Below are positions 50,700 to 63,948 of a DNA stretch of 64,000 nucleotides, piece after piece. The first letter of the stretch is position 1; every line of letters starts with the position of its first letter. Location of the stretch: positions 59,059,102 to 59,123,101 of the forward strand of contig OX578285.1 in assembly GCA_951217055.1 (NCBI GenBank), given 5' to 3'. This stretch comes from Gerris lacustris (lineage: Eukaryota; Arthropoda; Insecta; Hemiptera; Gerridae). The position numbers and the translations under genes are program-made. The notes below the pieces were generated by a model. That model did not search any database, was not told where the DNA came from, and saw only the letters and a list, made by a program, of their open reading frames with translations.

Positions 50700-51339
50700 T
50701 GGCAATTTACAACCGAATTTGTCATGACGAATATCCATTGCCAATTACACTAAAACCTTTTTTTATGCCAACTGAAAATTAAATAATTGTTTTTGGTATC
50801 ATTACTGTAATGCATCTCATTTTGGAAATTTTGATTCCTAATGCAGTAGAGGGTAAAGATTAATTATTGAAAAAAAATTATTAAAACAAAAATTAATAGG
50901 AATTGAGCCCAGACCAAACTAAAGAATTTGGAATGGGCTTCTTCTTGATTTTTATGTTAACATTTTAGTAAAAATAGTAACAGATAAATAATTTTATGTG
51001 GCATAACAACTTTAATAAGTCTTAACGCGAATTTCTAAACCCTTTTAAATTAAACAAAATTATATTCAAAATAATTAATATAAAAATACCATTTTTGAAA
51101 ACTGGTCTTATTTTCAACTATTTTTTTTTTTCGGGAAGTGGTTCAAAAAAACGGAAACGTGCGATGAAACTTACAAAGTAAAGTAATATAAGACCAGTAA
51201 TAAGACATTCCGTAGCGAAGCACGGTATGTTAGCTAGTTTATTATACTTATAAGCTGCACATAATATCGGTGGCAATAAAAATATGTTTATGCACAGTGT
51301 TAGCGTCGTTAAGCTTTATTGAAATGCGTTACCTTATTT
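50700..51339. other. Non-coding, no clear feature
   Basis: AT-rich sequence. A phrase near 51210-51240 (CGTAGCGAAGCACGG, then GCTAG) resembles ends of dispersed repeats. No gene is supported. Confidence 0.35.
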
Positions 51340-51639
51340 TTACTTTTTAATATAAAGAGAAAGTATTGCGATTGCGTGAAAATTAGATTAGATGAAAATT
51401 AGAAATTAGATTTTAATGGATTCTAAAAATGTGTTTTTTATAAAATGTCTTTTTGTCGTCTGTCTGTGCAGACTCCTAGAGCCTAAACAACTGGCCTACA
51501 AATCTAACGATATAAGACGTTTTCCCGGGAAATAACTAGTTCCAGAGAAAATAGCTTTAAATGTGAAAGGAGAGAGGCCGGGTTCGATTCCCCGGCGAAG
51601 AAAAGTTATTTTTATGATACATTTTGATGAAATGTTTAA

Positions 51640-52154
51640 AATTCAATTTTAAGTTTTTGGTAGTTTTCATACTACGGAAAGTTTAAATAATTTAAATCAA
51701 ATTATAATTATTATTTACTACGGGAAACAGACAGTGAAAAATACACTCCCGCGCCGGGATTTGAACCCGGGTCTCCCGTATAAAATAATAATTATAATTT
51801 GATTTAAATTATTTAAACTTTCCGTAGTATGAAAACTACCAAAAACTTAAAATTGAATTTCGAATTGATTGTACAAGGTACAGGTACTAATTGAGTACTT
51901 TATAATTATAAGCGTTAATTCTTGGTTTAGTTCTAATGTCATAAATATTGACTGTCTAAATGTATATGAATATTGAAAGCTTGGATTCGGGACTAGTTAT
52001 CGATTACGGCAGTTAAAAATCATTCTCCTGCGTAGCTTAGTTGGCCAGAGCATCTGTACTGGAAATACGGGAGACCCGGGTTCAAATCCCGGAGCGGGAG
52101 TGTATTTTTCACTGTCTGTTTCCCGTAGTAAATAATAATTATAATTTGATTTAT
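51640..52154. mobile_element. SINE-like insertion with inverted partial copy, 9-bp target duplication
   Basis: AATGTTTAA lies at 51631-51639 and 52155-52163. The right half has a tRNA-like head (52025-52100) followed by a tail (GTATTTTTCACTGTCTG, then TTTCCCGTAGTAAATAAT). The left half is an inverted copy of tail plus 3' half of the tRNA head (51745-51780), then a direct copy of the distal tail (51781-51860). The distal tail is thus present in both orientations, with ~80-bp arms. Confidence 0.75.
52025..52100 (+). tRNA. tRNA-like head of a SINE (pseudo-tRNA, anticodon GGA)
   Basis: It folds as a cloverleaf: acceptor CTCCTGC with GCGGGAG; D-arm GCTT/GAGC; anticodon stem CTGTA/TACGG with loop CTGGAAA (anticodon GGA at 52061-52063); T-arm CCGGG-TTCAAAT-CCCGG. 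GGA would mean serine, but serine tRNAs need a long variable arm and this has five bases. That, the incomplete D-arm geometry and the SINE context argue for a pol III promoter head rather than a working tRNA. Confidence 0.6.
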
Positions 52155-52775
52155 AATGTTTAATAATAATAATTAAATGTACCACCGAAAACTCGAAAAC
52201 TATAATAAATGGAAAACACTGGGCTAAGTAATTATGAACTCGTATAATATGAGAATGTTTGTCTGAGTTGACTCCGACCGATTTTTGTGCTTTTTTTGCT
52301 CTTATAATATATTAATGCGCGATGCGCGTATTTGAAGTAATACATAATAATGTACTATCTCGATTTCTGTTGGATTTTAATTCCTAGAATTACTTTGACC
52401 CAATCTGAACCTACATATAATGATCCTTCTACAAACTTCCTTACATTTTTATTGTATAAATAACGTAGATAATAACTGTTTCACTATTTACATTGTTGTA
52501 TTTTTAAAATACAACTATAAAACCTAATGCGGTCGAGTAACCACAGTTGTTATTACTCTGATAGTAATATTACTATCAAAAATAGATTAGTTAAAATTTA
52601 TAAATAGTAGATAGCCGACTAAATACACAACCAACTATCAAACCAAATAGTCAATACATATTATCTACTTGAGATACGGTAAAAATGAAATTATACCAGA
52701 AATGAGAAGTATTATCTTATATGACATATTCTTTTAAAAATAGTTAGTGTTATAAGTTATTTATTATTTAGTACT

Positions 52776-53478
52776 TTTTACTTTCTCATATAAAGAGAAA
52801 ATATTGTGATGGAGCAAAAATTAATTTTTAGATTTTGATGGATTTACACGTTTTGAGGTCCCCTGAGTCCAAAAAAGTTGTTTTTAAAAAATTTCTGTCA
52901 GTCGTCTGTGCAAACGCCTGGAGCCTAAACTAATGGGCCGATTTTGACGTAATTTGGCATACATGTTCAGAAAAATCATACCCCGAGGCGAAATCAAGAA
53001 ATCAATTTTAGCTACCAAAAACTCTGAAAAAACGTGGACTTTTTTTTCTCGAAAACGGTCCCGATTATTTTGATTAAAAAATTCTAATATGTACTCCATT
53101 TAAATACGAATCTAACGATATAAGTCGATTTCCCGGGAAAAATCTAGTTCCTGTGAAAATAGTTTAAAACGCGGAGAGATCCCGGGTTCTATTCCCCACC
53201 CAGGAGAAGTTATTTTGGTGAAATGTTCAATAATAATTAAATGTACATACGAAAACTAATAAATGGAAAACACTGGGCTAACTAATTAGGTTTGTTCCAA
53301 CCACACCTCAAGCTAGTTCCAAACTAGTTTCCGACGCATGTGCATTAGCAAAAAACGTGTAAATGTGGTCCGATGCGCACGCGTCGGACAGTTCCAAACC
53401 AGTTTGAAATGTGGTTGGAACAAACCTATTATGAACTCATATATAAGAAATTTTGTCTGAGTCGACTCGGACCGATTT
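52776..53478 (+). repeat. Repeat R, plus orientation, interrupted by a MITE
   Basis: It starts ACTTTCTCATATAAAGAG and ends GAGTCGACTCGGACCGATTTT. Landmarks are in normal order. A 140-bp MITE interrupts it at 53288. Confidence 0.9.
53288..53427. mobile_element. MITE with 18-bp TIRs nested in repeat R
   Basis: AGGTTTGTTCCAACCACA and its complement TGTGGTTGGAACAAACCT bound the element. ATT lies on both sides (53285-53287, 53428-53430) and the uninterrupted R copies read CTAATTATGAAC-like text across the site. Confidence 0.88.
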
Positions 53479-53744
53479 TTTGCAATTTAAACTCACCAAT
53501 TATTTACAGTCATAAAGACTTATGTAAGGTAAAATATCATTGAAGGTAGAATAGCAATATTCTGCTGTTAATAAATTTAGGATGTATTGAATAAAATTTG
53601 AATATTGCCACAAATTAATTGAAAATATTTTTAAATACTCCGGTTTAGATCTTCAGTAGATAAGAAAGATAAAGATCAAAATGTATTATTGGTTTTATTT
53701 TTAGAAGAAGTACATCTAAGGAATTCAAATTCGTGAAACTATGA

Positions 53745-53970
53745 ACGTTCTACATCTTCCGATGGTGACAGAGTCATAATATTCAATATATATTCCGATT
53801 TTTCGCCTCCTTTGCTATAGACATCTTCAGGGTTGTACTGTACATGTTAATTTTAGGATAGTAAAAATATGGGTAATACATGCTGTTACAATCATTAAAT
53901 TAACACGTACAATAGCCTGAAGATTCCTCAAGCATAGGAGGTGAAACGTCTAAACATATGAGTAATTATC
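53745..53970. mobile_element. Inverted-arm element with CUGANGAU...GAAAC hairpins (locus D)
   Basis: Minus-strand CTGAAGATGTCT...AGGCGAAAA (53797-53831) and plus-strand CTGAAGATTCCTC...GAGGTGAAACG (53917-53947) face each other about 85 bp apart. TACTGTACATG/CACGTACAATA sequence lies between. Outer arms are short and diverged. Confidence 0.6.
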
Positions 53971-55262
<1,292 letters not shown>

Positions 55263-55357
55263 ATACAATTATAAATTAAAAATTAGTGGTAGTTTTGTGC
55301 AGAAATTTAAGTTATGGGACTAAAGAAAGTGCCTTTTATTTCTAACACAAATATAGG

Positions 55358-55425
55358 TGAGGCTTAAGGGGAAATCATTAAGGGTAAATCATTAAGGGTA
55401 AATCCACTTAAGGGTAAATCATTTT
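55358..55425. repeat. Short tandem repeat, AAGGGTAAATCATT unit
   Basis: About four copies of a 14-19-bp unit follow each other. Confidence 0.85.
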
Positions 55426-55710
55426 TAACAAGTTTACGTAATTGGCGACGGTTTCAATCAATCCGGTCATAATCAAGAATGAAAATTATTTGTTTGATCT
55501 AAGAATTACCTAGAATGCTATACTTATTTAGTAATTTATTATAATTTAATTGAATAAAATTTAATATTTAAAGATTTATAAATTAATTTATGTTCTTAAT
55601 AATTAAATTAAACAAATATAGGATTAAATTATTTTTTATTTGCTTAAGGTCATGTTGAGTTATAAATAAAGTTAAAAATTATAAGAAATTAAATTTTATT
55701 TAATGAATTA

Positions 55711-55712
<2 letters not shown>

Positions 55713-55752
<40 letters not shown>
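55713..55752. repeat. (TA)n microsatellite
   Basis: About 20 TA dinucleotides. Confidence 0.95.
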
Positions 55753-55754
<2 letters not shown>

Positions 55755-56388
55755 CATAATTAAATAAATATTGATAAATATGATTTACCTTGTTAAGTCG
55801 AGGTGGGGTTTACGAATTAGCATTATTAATTTTTGTTCTTTAATGAAAAAGGTAATTTCTGAAGTGATGCACTCTTGATTCGACCAGCTGGAACACGTGG
55901 AAGGAACTGACTTATAGCGTCCCTCCCCCCTCTTGTCAAGCAATATCTTCTATTTGTTAGGGCTAAAGATCATTTTAAATATTTATCTTCTTAGCTGTGA
56001 AGTAGAACAATACAAGGAATATAAACCTACCTCTAATCAGTCAATAGTACAATAGATACTACTTATGATAATACGTATATAAACATTACAACGATCATAG
56101 TCTTGCATCATCATTTTAATAACTAACAAACTACTATTAATTAGTAGATATAATTAGTCATTTCATCAGGGAACTGATGAAATTTCATTTCATTATAACT
56201 GAAGATATAAGTTGATGAAGATGGTATGTTACGCTCCAAGACGTCACCAAGATTCAACGTCCTACAGTTTGGGTCTTCAAACTACGGCCCATGAAACTTT
56301 TTCATCTGGCCCAAAAAAGAAGTAAACAAATGAACCTAAACTATGCAAAGTTATTAGGTCTCCAAAATCAAATGCCATTTCAAACATA
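55753..56388. other. Non-coding, no clear feature
   Basis: No exon of the receptor and no recognised repeat is found here, apart from TTTCATCAGGGAACTGATGAAA (56160-56181), a small perfect palindrome. Confidence 0.35.
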
Positions 56389-57353
56389 AAAAAATACGTG
56401 TGGTGTCGCGGGACACCCGGTAGGAACGAAGTTCCTTACATTTTTCATCAAATATAAATTATAAAATCACACTGCTAAGTACGAATACATTGCTAACTAC
56501 TTATACATGGCAGAGTTAGAAAAGAGACAATAGTAAAAGTAACGAACTGTTTATACCTAGCAGAGTTAAGGCAATATTAAAAGAAAAAATCGGTCCGAGA
56601 CAACTCAGACAAACATTCTCATATACGAGTTTATAATTACTTAGCCCAGTGTTTCCATTTATTAGTTTACAAATGTACATTTAAATATTATTGAACTTTT
56701 CATCAAAATTTATTATAAAAATAACTTCTCCTCGGCGGGGAATCGAACCCGGGCTCTCTCCGTCCGCGTTTTAAGCTAATTTCTCAGGAACTAGATTTTT
56801 CCGGGAAAACGGCTTATATCGTTGGATTCGTATTCAAATGGACTACATTTTAGAATTTTTTAATCAAAATCGTCGGAACCGTTTTTGAGAAATAATTTTT
56901 TTTCAGGTTTTTTCAGAGTTTTTGGGGGGTAGCGCCCCCAAAATTAGAGCTAAAATTAATTTCTCGATTTCGCCTCGGGGTATGATTTTTCTGAACATGT
57001 ATGCCAAATTTCGTCAAAATCGGCCCAGTAGTTTAGGCTCCAGGCGTCTGCACAGACGACAGACGACAGACGACAGACGACAGACGAAAGACGACAGACA
57101 GACAGAAATTTTTTAAAAACCACTTTTTTGGACTCAGGGGACCTCAAAACGTGTAAATCCATCAAAATCTCAAAATCGAATTTTCGCGCCATCACAATAC
57201 TTTCTTTTTATATGAGAAAGTAAAAATACGTGTGGTGTCGCGGGACACCCGGTAAGAACGAAGTTCCTTACATTTTCCATTAAATATAAATTATAAAATC
57301 AAACTGCTAAGTACGTATACATTGCTAACTATAACTACTTATACATGGCGGAG
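56389..57353 (-). repeat. Repeat R (minus) framed by ~125-bp direct repeats
   Basis: R in reverse occupies 56588-57225 and is the most complete copy, with a CAGACGA microsatellite at 57055-57095. The block ATACGTGTGGTGTCGCGGGA, GAACGAAGTTCCTTACATTTT, TGCTAAGTACG, TTATACATGGC at 56389-56520 recurs at 57226-57353 on the other side. Confidence 0.85.
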
Positions 57354-58989
57354 TTGACATATATAACAAAAATAATCGAAACAAGTCAAGTAACAGGCTT
57401 CCTTAATAACACTTTTTCCCGTCATTTGAAGCTTACGTTTACGCGAACGTTGCCCGTGAACGCTTGGGCGGATAACGTTTTCCGGCGAACTCAGCTTGGG
57501 CATTGGTAAAATGAACATGTGTACCAAATTTCATCTAACTCGGTGATCTTTTACTCAAGTTATCATCATCTGTAGATTTCGTGACGGATTTTGCGTGACG
57601 GTGATTTTGTGACGGTTATTTTGTGACGGTGATTTTGGTCGTTTTTTCAGAATCACTCCCGGGCTCCAGAATTCTTATTGAAGGTTATTTGGCTGAAATG
57701 GATACTGCTTTTCCAAATATTCTCTACCATTGTGAAGTACAATGGTACAAAATCCTATCCAGATCCGGCCCTTCAACCAAAAATATTGGAGAACCCTGTC
57801 CACAGCATTAAGTCTTCGTCTCAGTTAAATAATGGAAATGTTAAAGGTGGTATAATCAAACTTTTAATAATATTGATGCTGATAGAAATATTGATGAAGG
57901 GGGTTTGTTGTTCATTCTATATCATAAAACCATTATACATATATTATTTAAAAATAAACTTTTTTTTTCCACTACTAAATGTGATACAGTAGAGTCTCGA
58001 TAATTCGGCACTAACTAGGATTACCAGACTCGGTTCATTGGAAATTTAGAAAAATGTGAATTTGTAATTCTACTTTTAGCGAATTTTCGAAGAAAATGAA
58101 GCTATTGCAATGGCTTCAAAAATTTTTTAATGCAAATTTTTAAAAATTTTCTCCATGGAAATCAGTTTTAGACTGTTCTTAATTGATTCCTGAAATGTAA
58201 CACTTTTTTTATGTATGTATGTGTCACTCCAGACGCTATCTCACCCTAGGATGCACTTAAAACAAATTTTTAAAATGTCAGTATATCAAAAGAAAGGATG
58301 AGTTCGTTGGCCTGAATTTTTGGAGTTCATTTAGGGGTCAAATTTTGACAATTTAGGGTCAAAAATAGCATAAAAACGTGTTTCTTCCATTTTACCTCTA
58401 TCTTATATGAAAATATGACAAAAGTGTTCATAACAACATTTACTGTACTCTTAAGGAGCTTTCCAACGACATGCATCTTGAAGGGTTTATATACTATTTT
58501 GACTTTTGTACCCCGTACCCCTGTGAACCAAATTTTTTTTTTTTGCACCCGTCCAAATTCTAAACCAAAATTTCCTTATATTATCATAAGCTAACATAAT
58601 AATACTCAGATAAATAATAATACTCAGATTTCTTTGAAAATTTGCTCATTAAGTCATGGTGCTTGACTGATATTTTTTAACTATTTATTAAAAAATAATA
58701 TTATTTACTTTCATATTTTATTTTCATTAGGTTTTCAAATAATTTCATTATAATCTATCTACAATCATCCACTGTTCACACCCTTACTAGTGCAATGTTT
58801 TTCAGTGACACACATTTATCTTTACACAACAACGTATCTATTTTCACAGCTAGCTCTCTATTACAGTCGTCCTCTTCAGGTATCAACTCATCAGGATTAA
58901 CTATTTTCTTAATATTTAATATTTATAGCTTTACGCTCACTTCAATTATAGAGCCACGCGATGCCTAGTAATATTAACATGATTATATT
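57354..58989. other. Non-coding with short repeats
   Basis: A tandem GTGACGGTGATTTT-like unit lies at 57580-57640. CAGTAGAGTCTCGATAATTCGG at 57988 resembles a pogo-type end and the 50.1 kb array. An open frame at 57623-57811 has no recognised domain. Otherwise featureless. Confidence 0.4.
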
Positions 58990-60012
58990 ACAGCTTCAGA
59001 TACAACTGTTAATAAGGTTGTATTATCCTAGTCCCTTCCCTATAGTGTTTGTTTAACTATTTACTTTCATTATGAATGAATACCATAAAATCTCAATCAA
59101 TACTATTAACTGCATTAGACATGTTCTAGCATTAATATAGAAAATTTAATTATTTTACAACTTCAGATACAACTGTTAGTAAGGTTGTATTATCCTAGTT
59201 CCTTCGCAATAGTGTTTGTTTAACTATTTACTTTCATTATGAATGAATACCATAAAATCTCAATCAATACTATTAACTGCATTAGATATGTTATAGCATT
59301 AATATAGAAAATTTAATTATTTTACAGCTTCAGATACAACTATTAGTAAGGTTGTATTATCCTAGTCCCTTCCAAATTGTGTTTATATACCTTCATTATG
59401 AATAAATACCATAAAATCTCAGTCAATACTATTAACTGCATTAGACATGTTATAGCATTAATATAGAAATTTTAATTATTTTACAGCTTCAGATACAACT
59501 ATTAGTAAGGTTGTATTATCCTAGTCCCTTCCAAATTGTGTTTATTTACCTTCATTATGAATAAATACCATAAAATCTCAGTCAATACTATTAACTGCAT
59601 TAGACATGTTATAGCATTAATATAGAAATTTTAATTATTTTACAGCTTCAGATACAACTATTAGTAAGGTTGTATTATCCTAGTCCCTTCCCAATAGTGT
59701 TTGTTTAACTATTTACTTTCAATATGAATGAATACCATAAAATCTCAATCAATACAATTAACTGTATTAGACATGTTATAGCATTAATATAGAAATTTTA
59801 ATTATTTTACAGCTTCAGATACAACTATTAATGTTGTATTATCCTAGTCCCTTCCCAATAGTGTTTGTTTAACTATTTACTTTCAATATGAATGAATACC
59901 ATAAAATCTCAATCAATACTATTAACTGCATTAGATATGTTATAGCATTAATATATACATTTTAATTACTTCACAGCTTCGGATATACCTGTTATTATCC
60001 TAGCCCCTTCCC
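58990..60012. repeat. Tandem array, 159-167-bp unit, about six copies
   Basis: Units start at ACAGCTTCAGATACAACT: 58991, 59158, 59325, 59484, 59643, 59810 and 59973 (last truncated). Two spacing classes occur, 167 and 159 bp. Shared words are AAGGTTGTATTATCCTAG, CATAAAATCTCA and GTTATAGCATTAATATAGAAA. It has satellite-like character and no gene. Confidence 0.95.
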
Positions 60013-60300
60013 CAATATAGCGGGATATTCCTCCCCTTAGTTACGCCACTGACTTGGATCTCGGTGCACAAAAGAAGTGTATTTTGTTTTCCTTGGTCAC
60101 GCTTGAGTCGGGGTGTAAGGAGTGTGCAAAGCCTGGGTGAATGGTAGACCGGTCAAGTAACGCCTTACAGAACTTGCTATAACCATAATAAGGCAGTAAC
60201 AGCGAAGCAAGGACGGGCCTTTAAAACAGCTCTTATGCAGCCCACTTAAAAACCACATGGTCGCCTTTTTGCTAATTTAACCTACAATTACTTGTTAAAG
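60013..60300. other. GC-richer unassigned segment next to the tandem array
   Basis: A segment with CCCCTTAGTTACGCCACTGAC and GGCAGTAACAGCGAAGCAAG is distinctly more GC-rich than its surroundings and has no open frame. It may be the edge of a mobile element; no ends were found. Confidence 0.35.
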
Positions 60301-60639
60301 GTAGTCAACGACTCTCTACTTTAGTCGCTCAAACCAATCCAACTATTTGATTTATACAAGTATTTTATAATACACTATTATAACTTCTTTAATATAAAAA
60401 TTATGCGTTTGCTCTGTAATAAAACGATTTAGTTAAGATTGATAGATAAAAATAATATATAAATTATTGCATTTGTATGTAATAGCTTAATTAAAGTCTA
60501 AAACGTGTCGTGCATTTATCAGTTAATGTATTTTTAGATTTTTTTTTTTCTTAAATAGACCGTTTAAACTTACGACATAAATAACACTAATCATCAAAAT
60601 GCTTTCAAAAACATGATGCACTGAAAAGAGATTCTACAC

Positions 60640-61258
60640 ATAATTATGAACATATAGTATTTATAAACTCGTATATGATAAAGTTTTTCTGAGTTATCTC
60701 GGACCGATTTTTACTTTCTCATATAAAGAGAAAGTATTGTGATGGCGAGAAAATTCGATTTTGAGATTTTGATGGATTTACACGTTTTGAGGTCCCCTGA
60801 GTCCAAAAAAGTGGTTTTTAAAAAATGTCTGTCCGTCGTCTGTCGTCTGTCTGTGCAGACGCCTGGAGCCTAAACTACTGTGCCGATTTTGACGAAATTT
60901 GGGGGCGCTACCCCCTAAAAACTCTGAAAAAACGTGAGAAAAAAAATATTTCTCGAAAACGGTTCCGACGATTTTGATTAAAAAATTCTAAAATGTAGTC
61001 CATTTAAATGTGGATCCAACGATATAAGCAGTTTTCCCGGGAAAAATCTAGTTCCTGAGAAAATAGCTTAAAACGTGGACTGAGAGATCCCGGGTTCGAT
61101 TCCCCGCCCTGGAGAAGTTATTTTTATGGCAAATTTTGATATAATTTTCAATAATAATTAAACGTACTTACAAAAACTAAGAAATGGCAAACATTGGTTA
61201 AGTAATTATGAACTTGTACATGAGAAAGTTTGTCTGAGTTGTCTCGGACCGATTTTTT
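60640..61258 (+). repeat. Repeat R tail followed directly by another R copy
   Basis: A 3' tail (TATAAACTCGTATATGA, TCTCGGACCGATTTTT, to 60711) is followed without gap by a 5' start (ACTTTCTCATATAAAGAG) and a nearly full copy to 61258, with an internal deletion after GACGAAATTT. Confidence 0.88.
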
Positions 61259-63238
61259 ATATTAAATTTAGTTGGGTACGCCACCAACGGTTGCATAGTA
61301 GTAGTATAAAGCTTCCATCTATTTGCATATTCTTATTTGTAGACAAATTTTACAAATGATTTACTGTTTTATAACACATAACGTTTATCACGTGTTCGTC
61401 TAAAACTTATAGTTTTCTCGGTTATTTATTGAACGTTCAAGATTCTAGTTAGAATTATATTATTATCTGCTCTACTTTGTGTAAGTTGTGTTTAAGCCCT
61501 AGTACAACATTTTTAACGATTGTCCCCAATTCCATGCTAACTCTTTTGGATTATTCAAATGTTTTATATATTTTTTTTATCAGATTGTTCCGATCTAGAA
61601 AAACTAAGAGGGGGGAGAGTATAATTTCATTGAAAAAAAATTGTGAATTTCTTAGTGCTCGACAGTCCAGTGAGTCAAGCTAAAGATAGGAAAGAAACAC
61701 AATTTAAAAAAGGTAAGTTCTTATCTACGCTTAGCAATCATTCTCGGAATATAATTAATTAATAGAAATTGTGAATGGAAGATACGACTAATGTAAATCG
61801 CAGATAGAGAGGAGGTTGAAAAAAACGCGAATCCATGGTAACGCATAGGCACAACAAGCGAGAATCCCAAGTTACCTACTTCAGTCACAGTTAAGTTTTT
61901 ACATACATAACGTCAAATTGTTTTCATTTTAAATTAACATTTTCGTAAAACTAAATAATAACAATTCGATGAATTATTGTTATTTTAATTTTTTTTAAGA
62001 AAAAAGTTTAAAAAATGCGGAATAATTTATTTTTTAGTTCTAGCTTAAGCTCGATCGTTTCATTTGACAGCGATGCTTTCGCAATTAAACCGTTCCACAA
62101 GACACTCTACATGGATAAAAAGGTTACTCAATACTCTTTACTAACCAAAATATTAACTAATTTTTCAAAGAATAATATAATTATGCAGGAGAGATGTAAT
62201 ATAATTTATTAAAATTAAGGCAATTCATTTTACCCTACGTCCACAGCTTGATAGCTGATTTACGTGTCAAATTATGTATATTATATTAAAAGATATCTAC
62301 AGTTATAAAACTATTGACTTTAATAAATAAAAATACAATTATGCAAATATTAAGGAAAGTTACCAAGATCAATTCCTCAAATTATTTTAATTAAGAGAGC
62401 GTATTATCACAATTGTTTTTATTAAATATTCTTAGTTAAGAACAAAGTACGTATTAGTTGATTAACTGTTGTTTACAAGAAATTGAAATTTCTAGATATA
62501 GATTGTCATAATTTTCAACTTATATTAAACATTTTTACTTTTGTTTAATATATTAGGAACTACTGCGTTGTTTGCCTCACTAGAGAAATTTATTTAAAGT
62601 ATGTGTATGATCATTGCTGTTTTTTACAAAGAAATCTATAATCTTTTGTCATTATAAAAGAGCTTTCTTTTTTTTTTTATCTAAATTACTTATTTTGCAC
62701 AAATATTTGAAACACTGAATGTTAAAATACACGTAAAGTTTATGATAAAAACATGCTCGTCTGGAGAATAAAAGTTAATAAAATTAATCATTTTAGATTT
62801 GTTGTATTACCTGTCTTTAGACAGGTAATATTTACCTATGCTATTACCTATGTTATTTTACCTACGGTTTAGTGCAGCTAAACCATCAAGTTACTTTTCA
62901 AAGCAATCCAAAAAGAGTTCTTAAGATATCCTGCTAACAACAATTATAAACACCGATAAATCAAGGTTGAAAATCCAAGAATCTGATGGTATCTTAAAGG
63001 TTTTGTATACCCAATTAAACATGTGTACAAAATGTTGTATAATTTCTATAATTGTTTTCAAGTTAATTGTGCTATGAAGAATACACATTTAATGTCGTTT
63101 AATGGCAACATGAATTAGCTTGGAAATCTAACCAGTTGATCGTTTCATAAAGGTAAAAATTTGTTATCCCACAATCAAATCCCAAGAATCACGAATGGAT
63201 CTTCATTCATCTTACTACACTAGGAAATGAATCAGGCT
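61259..63238. other. Non-coding, no receptor exon found
   Basis: No LDLa-type cysteine pattern, signal peptide exon or transposon coding region is seen on either strand. Short open frames (e.g. 61477-61683, 62015-62212) lack any recognisable motif. A CCTGTCTTTAGACAGG palindrome lies at 62810-62825. Confidence 0.4.
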
Positions 63239-63308
63239 GAATAACTCTACGAGAATAATTTCAGCAGGTATAACTATACCCGCTGAAATTCTTCTCGTAG
63301 AGTTATGA
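63239..63308. repeat. Inverted repeat, ~33-bp arms, almost no loop
   Basis: ATAACTCTACGAGAA, AATTTCAGC and GGTATA in the left arm return inverted in the right arm, with two mismatches. Confidence 0.9.
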
Positions 63309-63599
63309 ATTATTCATAAGTTAGGTCAAAGAATAGACATAAAATATCATGCAGCATCATCATATCATCTAAATAAGGCTGAAAATGTCCATATCGTATC
63401 ATTGGTTCTAAAATGACCAAGTAAATATGATTAAACGAGTAATCTTAATCTTGCACAGGGAAAACAAATATAAACAGATAAAAATCATCCTAACCTGTGT
63501 CAACTTTTGTATCAAATCTGCGCATCAAGATCACGATCATGATACGTTTTATATCAAATGTGTATCATGATCGCGATATTTTTTAGTTTTATGACCGAA

Positions 63600-63948
63600 A
63601 GGTACGTTTTCCTAGGCGCGACTCCAACAATAGACGGCGAGGACTCTTCTTCTGAGTTTGCATGTTACAGTTTTCCTAGCTGAGCGACTCTAGTGAGAAT
63701 CGCGAGCGAGCGATTGCAACTGCCTGCTCTAAAGCTTTATTTTCATAGACGCGACTCCAGCGATAGACGCTCAAACGATGTCACCCAACGACTATCGCCG
63801 AGGACTCCTCTTCTTAGTTTGCATGTTACCGTTTTCCTAGCCCAGCGACTCTAAACATGCAAACTCAGATGAGGAGTCCTCCGCGATAGTCGCTGGACGG
63901 CTATCGCTCAGCTTCTATCGCTGGAGTCGCATCTAGGAAATCGTACCT
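63600..63948. mobile_element. MITE with ~28-bp TIRs and internal GCGACT repeats
   Basis: AGGTACGTTTTCCTAGGCGC and the complement of the right end, AGGTACGATTTCCTAGATGC, are followed by GACTCCA on both sides. The flanks are GAA and TAA, a decayed TAA-type duplication. Inside, GCGACTCCAGCGATAGA and GAGTTTGCATGTTA-type words recur in both orientations. Confidence 0.8.

Larger units (their letters stand above)
51340..52290 (+). repeat. Repeat R split by a SINE-like insertion
   Basis: R landmarks occur at 51340-51639 and continue at 52155-52290 (TAATAAATGGAAAACACTGG, GAACTCG). The interruption is flanked by AATGTTTAA on both sides. Confidence 0.85.

Noticed and set aside
52025..52100. Functional tRNA-Ser(GGA)
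   Set aside because: Short variable arm, unusual D-arm geometry and a SINE-type context argue for a tRNA-derived head instead.
61477..62212. Small open frames at 61477-61683 and 62015-62212 as signal-peptide exons
   Set aside because: They are on the plus strand, opposite to the receptor, and show no recognised motif.
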